This document shows, piece after piece, positions 39,346-46,620 of a stretch of DNA of 46,620 nucleotides (position 1 is the first letter of the stretch; every line of letters starts with the position of its first letter). Location: the NCBI GenBank assembly GCA_018650285.1, contig JABIGF010000018.1, positions 1 through 46,620 on the forward strand. The letters run 5' to 3'. A program made the position numbers and the translations under genes. The stretch comes from Methanobacteriota archaeon. GTDB lineage: Archaea > Thermoplasmatota > Poseidoniia > Poseidoniales > Thalassarchaeaceae. The notes beneath the pieces are model-generated. The model ran no database searches. It saw only the letters and a list, made by a program, of their open reading frames with translations, and had not been told where the DNA came from.

Positions 39346-42300
39346 ATGCCAACAGTGGGAAATAAAAAATCACGAAAAAAGATGATTCTTGCATTCTTGA
39401 TAGTGCCCCTTCTTTCTTCGTTGCCAGTTCTAGCCGACCCGCCTCCAGGAACCCCCGATGTCACCAACAATTATTGCGCTACTTGGAGTAATGGGACAGG
39501 TATTTGTGATGATTATAATTTTGCTCACGATGCATCGGCGTCAGGCGAATGGGTGCGTTCAAATTACGATTTTGTGATGCATAATACAACCTCAATTACA
39601 ATGACATTGGAATGGGAAATGCATGAGTTTGACCGCGCTGCAATTGGCTTAGAAGCAATGGATTTGGGTGGCGGTTTTGATGCAAACAATAGTGGGGCAC
39701 CGGTAGATTACATTCGCAATTATCTAGGTTATACAACAAGTTCTGGATTACAGGTGCGACAACTCATTCTCAATGAGTTTTCATCTGCCGTTGAATCATT
39801 AGTGAATGACACTTACAGCGGTTCAGCAGTCGTTGAGAGTCAAATTGTAAATCAGGTGACAATAGAAGGACAGAGTATTTCTTGCACAGATGACATGAAT
39901 GCTGATTCTATTGATGAGGTATTTGGATTGCCAAATAATGCCTTTGAGCCACCTCTTTGCCTGCGTTCAGTGGCACAAATAGATGTGGGCACCGACCTTC
40001 TTGGAATTGGTGATTCTTCAATTGATATTGAGAGAGCGTTTCAGGGATTATTGACAATGGGTGCAGAAGTTTCATCAAATTTCACTCTAGTTTCACGGCC
40101 AGGGCACCGTTCAACATTTACTTTGACCCCTCCTAATTATGCGACATTTTCAGAAGTTGGAGGCAATGGTTCATTGGTTCCTCAAATACAGGGTAGTACG
40201 CCATACAATGCAGGTAGTTGGATGACAGATGGGCTCAGTGACTTAGGTTCTGGAAACTCTCTATCTACCGCTTCAATTACTAGCATTTACAGAAATGGTA
40301 CAACAAATGCCGTCTCTATTGACCCTGAAACAGACCATGGCATCTCAATTTATGCAACGGCCGATTTACGAGATGAAACAAACACTAGATTGAGTGCTGA
40401 AATCGATGTTCATTATTTGCCACAATCGGTGTTAGAAGATTGGGGCTTTTCACTCGGTTCAGGTAATATCGAAATTCCTTGGATTACTAGTGATGGCATT
40501 AGGATGGCACATGAGTATGGTTTGTTGGACTTGGATGATTTTTCCAACATGATACCTTTAGGAGATATTGAGTCAGCAGTTTTCAGTGCAACTGAAATAG
40601 ACTTAGTCATGAATCCATTAACATGGAAAGAACCAGATAATTCTGGCGGGTTGAATTTCACACACTCTCCTGGAACAACATGTGGTGAATTGATTCAAGT
40701 GACCCACTGTTTGCTTGGCGTTAACGCGATGGAGGGCACATTCCCTGTTACTATGGAAACTTCAAGTGAACCATTCCCAGCCGACCCGCTTGAGAAACTT
40801 ACTACCCTTATTTCAGCTCAAGATGGACTTGAAAATCTCTCATCTATCCCTAAAGAAGATATTTCAGCAATTCTTTCCATACTTGTTTATGAGCATGAAT
40901 TGGATACTTCTTTCATCGCTGAAAGTTTGCCTGATTGGTTACCGCCGACAGAAATTGAATTGACAATTTTACTCCCTGATTGGATCGCTTCTAATGTTGG
41001 CGACCCTCATTCAATCACCTTGACTGCATCAAGTGGAGGTGGTGAAACGACTTCTTTGGAGATAACTGGGCCGAACCCCTACCATCGCCGCTGGAGTGAC
41101 CCTATTTGCGATGTTTCGGCCGCTTGTAGTGATTCAAGTAGCGATTTAATTTGCAAATCAGATTGGCGTTCTTGCATTGGCGTAAAGGCGACACTTGATT
41201 TGCCATCATTTGAGATTCATGAGTGGAGTCAAGAAATTGAATTAATAGTAGAAGGCGATATTTCAGTTGATATTTACAGGATTGAAGCACCTGGTGTATT
41301 AACCGATGATTTCGGTGTTTCTATGGAAGCAATTCCGTCTGATTTAATTCGCCATGTCATCGCATTTGGTGATGAGCAGGATGGTGGAATCAATGGTTTA
41401 CTTGGTCAAACAATTGATGTCCCACTTGGAGACCAAACTCATCAACTTGAGATTTCAAACAACGGTCTGCAGTCTTTTGCTAATTCTTTAGCAGATATGA
41501 TGAACGATGAATTGTCAGCAATGCAACAGTCTGATGAGATGCTATCAGTTGACCTTTCAGGGCTTCATTTTTCAGCATCTGTACCATGGATGGAGAGGCC
41601 TTATGATGGGGTTATTGACGATGATGAACCTCTCTCATTTTCGTTAAGCCTTGATAGAACAAAGATTTCAGCGCAATATTATGATGGCGCAGTAAACATC
41701 AATACAGCACCAGGATATGGAGCGATTCCTTCAATCTTTGAAGGCCTTCTTGATACTTTCAACATTAAGGCGGCAAGCGGTTCAAATGGCGTAGTTACAT
41801 TACCCCCAGAACCAATTTTAGTTCCGGTTGAGCCAATTTCTGAACAGCAAGATTTGGATGGTTCAATAGATACAAATGAGGACGGCGATCCCAATAACGA
41901 CCGTGATTTAGACATTAGACCAGCCATCACCTTAGAATTGACAATGCCCCGCGGATTAGAGATTGAGTTCTCATCATCAATGGGAAGAGATGAACAGAAA
42001 ATGTTGGGTGGAAGTCGCAGGCAAATTATCTATCGCGTGCCATTATGTACTGAAGTTGACCCTAACGATTGTGCAGGGCAAAGTGATGAGGTAAGTTTGC
42101 AATTTACTATTGGATATGCCTTTATTTTCCAAGAAATACTACCATATTTGATGGGGCTATTATTGTTGATAATTTTACTTGTTTACAGGCGACGTCGTAA
42201 GAAAGCACAGAAGCGCGAAGCGAAGAAGGAAAAGCAACTTGAAGTCAGGTCGGTGTCAGTAAATACTCATGCTGTTGAAAGAGAATTACTCGGCTTGCAA

Positions 42301-42381
42301 CCAATGGGTGGTGCAGGTGGTGCGGCAAATGACGGTTCGGATTGGTTTACAGGAATAGACCTTGATGATGATAATTGGTGA
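39346..42381 (+). CDS. Giant secreted, membrane-anchored surface protein
   Basis: 1011 residues from ATG 39346. Signal peptide (KKSRKKMILAFLIVPLLSSL). The extracellular body of about 900 residues is Ser/Asp-rich with several Cys (e.g. CATWSNGTGICDD; DPICDVSAACSDSSSDLICK), suggesting disulphides. An Asp-rich calcium-like loop DGSIDTNEDGDPNNDRDLD occurs near residue 845. A C-terminal helix (ILPYLMGLLLLIILLVY) is followed by a very basic stretch RRRRKKAQK and a cytoplasmic tail. No enzyme motif is seen. I do not recognise the domain family. Likely part of the cell envelope. Confidence 0.85.
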   Translation: MPTVGNKKSRKKMILAFLIVPLLSSLPVLADPPPGTPDVTNNYCATWSNGTGICDDYNFAHDASASGEWVRSNYDFVMHNTTSITMTLEWEMHEFDRAAIGLEAMDLGGGFDANNSGAPVDYIRNYLGYTTSSGLQVRQLILNEFSSAVESLVNDTYSGSAVVESQIVNQVTIEGQSISCTDDMNADSIDEVFGLPNNAFEPPLCLRSVAQIDVGTDLLGIGDSSIDIERAFQGLLTMGAEVSSNFTLVSRPGHRSTFTLTPPNYATFSEVGGNGSLVPQIQGSTPYNAGSWMTDGLSDLGSGNSLSTASITSIYRNGTTNAVSIDPETDHGISIYATADLRDETNTRLSAEIDVHYLPQSVLEDWGFSLGSGNIEIPWITSDGIRMAHEYGLLDLDDFSNMIPLGDIESAVFSATEIDLVMNPLTWKEPDNSGGLNFTHSPGTTCGELIQVTHCLLGVNAMEGTFPVTMETSSEPFPADPLEKLTTLISAQDGLENLSSIPKEDISAILSILVYEHELDTSFIAESLPDWLPPTEIELTILLPDWIASNVGDPHSITLTASSGGGETTSLEITGPNPYHRRWSDPICDVSAACSDSSSDLICKSDWRSCIGVKATLDLPSFEIHEWSQEIELIVEGDISVDIYRIEAPGVLTDDFGVSMEAIPSDLIRHVIAFGDEQDGGINGLLGQTIDVPLGDQTHQLEISNNGLQSFANSLADMMNDELSAMQQSDEMLSVDLSGLHFSASVPWMERPYDGVIDDDEPLSFSLSLDRTKISAQYYDGAVNINTAPGYGAIPSIFEGLLDTFNIKAASGSNGVVTLPPEPILVPVEPISEQQDLDGSIDTNEDGDPNNDRDLDIRPAITLELTMPRGLEIEFSSSMGRDEQKMLGGSRRQIIYRVPLCTEVDPNDCAGQSDEVSLQFTIGYAFIFQEILPYLMGLLLLIILLVYRRRRKKAQKREAKKEKQLEVRSVSVNTHAVERELLGLQPMGGAGGAANDGSDWFTGIDLDDDNW

Positions 42382-42388
42382 TGAACAA

Positions 42389-44608
42389 TTAGAGAAGCCG
42401 CATACTATCGTGTAATTTGTGTTGCAACTGAATGTAGGCGTTTGCACATTCTGCCATGCCAAATCGATACAATGATTCTTGCCAGCATTTGACCCGTTGA
42501 CTAGAATCAATTACTCCCCGCCAATACCAATGAAATGCAGAAAGCCGTCTTGCTGTAGTAGTCCCTAGGTCTTGTGGATGTTCTGTAGCGCGTAACAATT
42601 CTCCAACTGCAGGGTCATTTGTTTCATGAGCGTGTTTGACCAAAAGAAGCCCTAGTGCGCATCTCCTAAGTGGGTTGCTAGTGCGTGAAATAATGCTCTT
42701 TATGCGATTCGCTTCTCCTCCAATAACTAGCGCCGCTCGTGCAGCCATCTCCTCTATTATCGGGTCATCATGACTTGTGGTCCTAGCTAGGTCAGTGCGA
42801 ACCTTTGCTGCTGTGTCAGGGTCTTTTGCATCTAGTGCAATGGTGTGACGGATGGCAGCAATAGTCACTAAAGCCGCTTTTCTGTTGTTGGCGGCAAGTG
42901 TAGTCAAATCAATTTCAGAGATGCCTTTTTGGATAGCCGCCTTAGTGCTTTCAGCAATTTCTCCAGGTAATCGGTCATCTAATCCTTGTACTAATCTGTT
43001 CAGTTTAATTTTTGTAGCAAGAGTTGGATATGCTTCTTCAAGTAGGGCTTTTTCTTCTTTGTTAGCCTCATCAAATTTGCCATGAAGTCGCTTAAGTCTA
43101 GCGTTTAAGAGACGCCACTCGGCTGTACTTTTTAATTCAGAATCACACTCATTAAGTTCTTTTTCAGCGTATTCACCTTCTCCTCTTTCAATAGCAACAC
43201 GGGTTGACAGGAGGCGAAGTTTGTGTGCACTAGGTAGAGCATTGATGGCATCGGAAATGATTGCTGCAGCAGCGGCAGAATCGATGGATAACATTTCATC
43301 AATCCCCGCTGCAAGAGTTGCTTCAATGTCTGCAGCGTTATCATTGCTTGCAGATTGAACTCGGTGATGAGCCTCGTGAATACGTGCTTCTGGTTCTACT
43401 CTTTCCGCCCAATGTTTAGCCGCATTGGTGTGAATATCCCTCGCTTCATCTTCATCCCACATTGTACGACGTACATTTCTAACTAGATGTTGAAGTTCTA
43501 TTGATTCTGCTGCCCAACGAAGCAGAGCAGCATCATCAAGTGGGGCAACGCCATCATCATTTGACATCTGGTCTGCCAATAATGGCAGAGGTGCTGCGGC
43601 TAATTCGTCAAGTGTTGAAAGAACATCAGATTCCAATTTTTCAACAACATCCGTGCGAATGAATTCTTGAATGCGGTCATCTGCTTCTGGAAGAGAATGA
43701 CCCGGTTGCCATAATTTTAGGGCTAGAGGATGGCCACCAAGCCTGTCAACAACTTGTTCGGCAACATCATTTTCTAAATCCTCAGGCAGAAGTTTTAGTG
43801 CTTCTTTGTCAGCGATTTCATCTATTTTGAAAATCGAACCAAAGTCAACTGGTGAAGGCGCACGGCAGCCAATTGCAAGAGCGCACTCACCGCTATTTGC
43901 TAGCACCATTAGTAATTCGGTTATCGCTTCACTATGACGCTGGTGCACTGCCTGTAATTCATCAATAATGAATAGACAATTGTCAGCGATTTCAATCAGG
44001 GCGGCTGACGCCGCTCCGACATCCTTAGGCGCATTTGAATCGCCCAATAATTCAGCCGTAATTCGGCCCACATCGTGATGACTTTGCATTGTCACCCAAC
44101 ACACATTCCAGCCATTATTAGAGCAGTTTTCAGCAACAACTCTTAACAGCGAGGTTTTCCCAATTCCAGGAAGTCCAACCAACTGTAATGTGGCGCCTTT
44201 TTCTACTCCAGAAATTAACTTTTCAACAAGAGCATCTCGGCCATATAATGTTGTCAATGATGGCAATAATCCAACAATTTCCCCAGTTTTTTCAACAACT
44301 TCTTGCGGCTCAATTCCTTCTACAATTTGACGCCCTTCCTCGGTAATGTGGACGACGGTTCTTTTCCGATGCCCGCCACCTATCACATGAGTTTGACGAG
44401 TTTTGATGAGGTCTCTTTTTTCAAGTGAGGTGATGGGTGGATTTAGTGCCGAGCGAACCACCCCTAATCGGTCTGCTAGGCCGGGTAACGAGAGGTCTCT
44501 TGGCACATCCCATGCCTTTTCTAGGGCACTTGGATAAGTGGAGAGAAGACGCATCAGTCTAGTCTCCGCCTCTGTGAGCATGAAGCGTGAGGAGAGGCGT
44601 GGGTTCAT
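42389..44608 (-). CDS. Winged-helix STAND ATPase with helical repeats
   Basis: 739 residues from ATG 44608 (ATG 44581 possible). N-terminal winged helix (LADRLGVVRSALNPPITSLE, wing GGGHRKRTVVHI), then a P-loop NTPase: Walker A LVGLPGIGKTSLL, Walker B NCLFIIDELQAVH, sensor-like ALAIGCRAPS and GGHPLALKLW, the GxP motif of STAND ATPases. The remaining 400 residues are helical with repeat-like alanine-rich pairs (TPR-like). Such proteins act as signal-responsive switches, e.g. MalT-type transcription regulators or defence NTPases. No effector domain other than the winged helix is visible, so a regulator is favoured. Divergent from uvrC with 26 bp between start codons. Confidence 0.85.
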   Translation of the reverse strand: MNPRLSSRFMLTEAETRLMRLLSTYPSALEKAWDVPRDLSLPGLADRLGVVRSALNPPITSLEKRDLIKTRQTHVIGGGHRKRTVVHITEEGRQIVEGIEPQEVVEKTGEIVGLLPSLTTLYGRDALVEKLISGVEKGATLQLVGLPGIGKTSLLRVVAENCSNNGWNVCWVTMQSHHDVGRITAELLGDSNAPKDVGAASAALIEIADNCLFIIDELQAVHQRHSEAITELLMVLANSGECALAIGCRAPSPVDFGSIFKIDEIADKEALKLLPEDLENDVAEQVVDRLGGHPLALKLWQPGHSLPEADDRIQEFIRTDVVEKLESDVLSTLDELAAAPLPLLADQMSNDDGVAPLDDAALLRWAAESIELQHLVRNVRRTMWDEDEARDIHTNAAKHWAERVEPEARIHEAHHRVQSASNDNAADIEATLAAGIDEMLSIDSAAAAAIISDAINALPSAHKLRLLSTRVAIERGEGEYAEKELNECDSELKSTAEWRLLNARLKRLHGKFDEANKEEKALLEEAYPTLATKIKLNRLVQGLDDRLPGEIAESTKAAIQKGISEIDLTTLAANNRKAALVTIAAIRHTIALDAKDPDTAAKVRTDLARTTSHDDPIIEEMAARAALVIGGEANRIKSIISRTSNPLRRCALGLLLVKHAHETNDPAVGELLRATEHPQDLGTTTARRLSAFHWYWRGVIDSSQRVKCWQESLYRFGMAECANAYIQLQHKLHDSMRLL

Positions 44609-44634
44609 TTCCCTTCACCTTAGCCGTTTGTCTC

Positions 44635-46365
44635 ATGCCGGTTGATGTATCACGCCTTCATCTGCCGGCAGAACCAGGCGTTTATCTCTTCAAAAATAAG
44701 GATGGCCGAGTCCTATATGTTGGTAAGGCAACAGTCTTGAAAGACCGAGTACGCTCTTATTTCGCAAAAAACCCAGACCGCGCTATGATTCCTAAATTAG
44801 TATCCGAAGCAGATGATATTGATTGCATGGTAACACCCAATCCGCGTGAAGCGTTGACACTTGAGAGAGAACTGATACGCCGCCACAAACCAAAATTCAA
44901 TTCTTTGATGACAGATGACAAGTCATACCCTTTCATCGCTATGACTGCTGAAGAGGCACCACGAATCATCTACACTCGCCATCCACCAACTGATGCCAAG
45001 TTGTGGGGGCCATTTCCAGATGCTGGTGCGGCTAAGCGGATGATTCAACTTCTGCGCCGCCAATTTGGTGTCAGAGATTGCCCAACTCTACTCCCCCAAG
45101 GTTGCTTAGCCATGCACATTGGGCTTTGTGCAGCCCCATGTATCGATATGGGAGGGTACGGGCAACGAGTTGAGGCAGTAGAACAAGTGATGGGCGGCAA
45201 AGCTGACGATTTTCTAGCCGCACTGCAAGCAGATATGGATGCGGCTAGCGACAAACTCGAGTATGAAGCGGCAGCCCAAAGGCGTGATTTGATTGCAGCC
45301 GTCCAAAGAACTCTATCTCAACAAGTTGTTTCAAGCCGCTTCTACCAAGATGTTGATGCCATTGGATTTGCCAGCAGAGGCGATCTAGGGGCAGTAGTAT
45401 TCCTTCATGCTACACAAGGAGTTGTTACAGGACAAACCCATTACCCACTACTTCACAGAGGCGATGTTGCTGAATCTGTTAGCCTCTTGATTTCTGAACA
45501 TTACCAATCTAGAAGGCCACCCCGCACAATTCTGACTCCAACCCCCATCAACGAACAATTGGGAGAGTGGCTCAAAGAGCAACGGGAAGGGGCAATCGAA
45601 ATCAAAACACCTCTGAGGGGAGAGTTAGCAACATTGAGAGCACTTGCAGACCAGAACGCTGAGATGCAGGCTCAAAGGGCATTTGACAAGCGCTCATCAG
45701 GAAATCTTGAGAAAAAATCAGCCACCGAGTGTGCAACCTATTTGGAAGTTGAATCTCTTGACACAGTAGTCTGTTTTGATATGGCACAACTGCAAGGAAA
45801 TGAGAAAGTTGGCGCCTGCATAACCTTACGAAATGGCCGCCCAGACAAGAAGGGTTACCGTACATACAAGGTAAAACAGGATGTTTTTGATGACTTGAGG
45901 ATGATGAGAGAGGTTGTAGAGAGGTGGCTTAAACGCCAAGAAGAGTGGCCAGACCTTCTCTTACTAGATGGTGGAGAAACCCATCTTTCCACCATTTCAG
46001 GATTGCTTGAGGAACATGGGCTACAAGACAGGATTCCACTTGCCGCACTGGCCAAAAGAGAAGAGACGCTATACCGGCTAAACAAAGATCCATTAATTCT
46101 TGATAGAAGAGGCAGACTTCTCGTATTTGCTCGTGATGAAGCACACCGTTTTGTCAACACCTTCCACAGAAAAAGACGAGCAAAATCCACCCTACAAGAC
46201 CCATTAGAAGAGGTCGAAGGCTTAGGGGCAAAGAAATTGCAAGCATTGCTACGACATTTCGGTGGCCGTAAAGGAATTGATGAGGCATCTCTCAAGGCGC
46301 TTCAGCAAGTGCCAGGAATCGGCCAAGCTCTCGCAGAGCGAATCCACAGCCATCTTCACGATTGA
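44635..46365 (+). CDS. uvrC: Excinuclease ABC subunit C (UvrC)
   Basis: 576 residues. Nucleotide excision repair endonuclease that cuts on both sides of a lesion with UvrA and UvrB. GIY-YIG domain at the N-terminus (PGVYLFKNKDGRVLYVGKA), Fe-S Cys set RDCPTLLPQGCLAMHIGLCAAPC split over residues 154-176, UVR motif (DKLEYEAAAQRRDLIAAV), RNase H-like nuclease domain (VVCFDMAQLQGNEKVGA, LLLDGGETHLS, DEAHRFVNTFHRKRR) and a C-terminal helix-hairpin-helix pair (GLGAKKLQALLRHFGG, VPGIGQALAERIHSH). Complete and bacterial in type; uvrA and uvrB are not in this window. Very close divergent spacing to the STAND gene. Confidence 0.96.
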   Translation: MPVDVSRLHLPAEPGVYLFKNKDGRVLYVGKATVLKDRVRSYFAKNPDRAMIPKLVSEADDIDCMVTPNPREALTLERELIRRHKPKFNSLMTDDKSYPFIAMTAEEAPRIIYTRHPPTDAKLWGPFPDAGAAKRMIQLLRRQFGVRDCPTLLPQGCLAMHIGLCAAPCIDMGGYGQRVEAVEQVMGGKADDFLAALQADMDAASDKLEYEAAAQRRDLIAAVQRTLSQQVVSSRFYQDVDAIGFASRGDLGAVVFLHATQGVVTGQTHYPLLHRGDVAESVSLLISEHYQSRRPPRTILTPTPINEQLGEWLKEQREGAIEIKTPLRGELATLRALADQNAEMQAQRAFDKRSSGNLEKKSATECATYLEVESLDTVVCFDMAQLQGNEKVGACITLRNGRPDKKGYRTYKVKQDVFDDLRMMREVVERWLKRQEEWPDLLLLDGGETHLSTISGLLEEHGLQDRIPLAALAKREETLYRLNKDPLILDRRGRLLVFARDEAHRFVNTFHRKRRAKSTLQDPLEEVEGLGAKKLQALLRHFGGRKGIDEASLKALQQVPGIGQALAERIHSHLHD

Positions 46366-46371
46366 TTTGCA

Positions 46372-46620
46372 TCAGTCGTAAGTGATAGTGTGCTCGATTT
46401 CCATCATGTGCAGTTCGAGGGCGCTGCTGCCGTCGTTCGCCTCGAAGTAGAGCCGGGTGCCCATGACCACGATGTCGTTCGCTTCCCCGCTGCCGCCGCC
46501 GTTGTTGATGTCGGCCACCTGCCAGGTCGAGTCGTTGGTTGACTCGTGCGCCCACAGTTCGTAGCCAGTGCTGCCGTCGTTCGCCTCGAAGTAGAGCCGG
46601 GTGCCCATGACCACGATGTC
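46372..46620 (-). CDS. C-terminal end of a GC-rich ELWxxD-type repeat protein (5' part outside the window)
   Basis: Runs off the window; stop TGA at 46374-46372. The visible 82 residues contain copies of a 48-residue unit: LYFEANDGST, GYELWAHESTNDSTWQVADI, then NNGGGSGEAN and DIVVMGTR. This LYFxAxDG...ELW...D/ST..T..V.DI pattern is that of beta-propeller-like repeats common in secreted bacterial and archaeal proteins. Codons use G/C in third position, unlike the AT-rich neighbours. The 50-bp block 46427-46476 recurs identically at 46571-46620. Convergent with uvrC, 6 bp apart. Presumably secreted; function unknown. Confidence 0.8.
   Translation of the reverse strand, partial: DIVVMGTRLYFEANDGSTGYELWAHESTNDSTWQVADINNGGGSGEANDIVVMGTRLYFEANDGSSALELHMMEIEHTITYD
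46427..46620 (-). repeat. 144-bp tandem coding repeat (at least two partial copies)
   Basis: The 50 bases at 46427-46476 and 46571-46620 are identical, giving a period of 144 bp (48 codons). 32 of the 50 bases are G or C. The array continues past the window end. Identity at DNA level indicates recent duplication or gene conversion. Confidence 0.85.

Noticed and set aside
39261-39470. N-terminal extension of the TYW2 frame
   Set aside because: It runs through the promoter and signal-peptide region of the divergent surface-protein gene and has no family similarity.
46292-46555. 87-residue minus-strand frame (Arg/His-rich)
   Set aside because: It overlaps the UvrC end and the GC-rich repeat gene in another frame; its Arg/Gly/His composition is that of a GC-rich shadow.

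Overview
This window looks like a piece of a planktonic euryarchaeal chromosome, most likely a Marine Group II/III type (Candidatus Poseidoniia). That placement is inferred from gene content; no rRNA or other phylogenetic marker could be tested. Clear archaeal information genes are present: aIF1A, a Rio1 kinase, a Dim2/Pno1-like KH protein, ribosomal protein S2, and two wybutosine enzymes (Taw1 and a TYW2-like transferase). They sit beside bacterial-type genes (UvrC, oligoribonuclease, a FadB-like fusion) and many large secreted or membrane-anchored proteins and lipoproteins with CARDB/Ig-like folds. The DNA is moderately AT-rich and densely coding on both strands. There are no rRNA genes, CRISPR arrays or insertion sequences, and I found no tRNA gene.

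Layout. 1-1037: end of an EF-hand surface protein. 1134-4024: small nuclease-like gene divergent from the aIF1A-Rio1-KH cluster. 4034-9503: two divergent surface proteins sharing an inverted repeat, a candidate box C/D sRNA, and a lipoprotein. 9500-12549: Cas4-like nuclease with a membrane insert, ribosomal protein S2, and tRNA-dihydrouridine synthase. 12555-14944: three winged-helix regulators, one apparently membrane-tethered. 15037-17363: two tiny ORFs and a 3-hydroxyacyl-CoA dehydrogenase/enoyl-CoA hydratase. 17425-21411: divergent glycosyltransferases around one shared TATA-like element, then a membrane alpha/beta hydrolase. 21418-25840: Taw1, then a CxxCH surface protein followed by a ferric-reductase-like heme membrane protein. 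25868-29287: cupin, winged-helix regulator and a six-gene operon of small membrane proteins. 29318-32299: HAD phosphatase, methyltransferase, MFS transporter, oligoribonuclease. 32304-39260: JAMM protease-like protein, acidic protein, receiver domain, two thioredoxin-fold lipoproteins, TSP3 protein, S15-type hydrolase, TYW2. 39346-46620: giant surface protein, wHTH-STAND ATPase, UvrC, and the start of a GC-rich tandem-repeat protein.

The strongest candidates for something undescribed are: (1) the operon at 26728-29287, whose first product has seven uninterrupted 11-residue repeats plus an acidic tail (an alpha-synuclein-like layout), followed by three one-helix miniproteins and two paralogous polytopic membrane proteins; (2) a box C/D sRNA at 8714-8776 whose D-box guide would place a 2'-O-methyl on C34 of a CAU anticodon; and (3) a Cas4-like Fe-S nuclease with a helical membrane block inserted in its fold.

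Gene starts suggest two initiation modes. First genes often have a TATA-like box about 21-22 nt before the start codon (leaderless mRNA), while downstream operon genes have strong Shine-Dalgarno sequences and overlapping stop/start codons.
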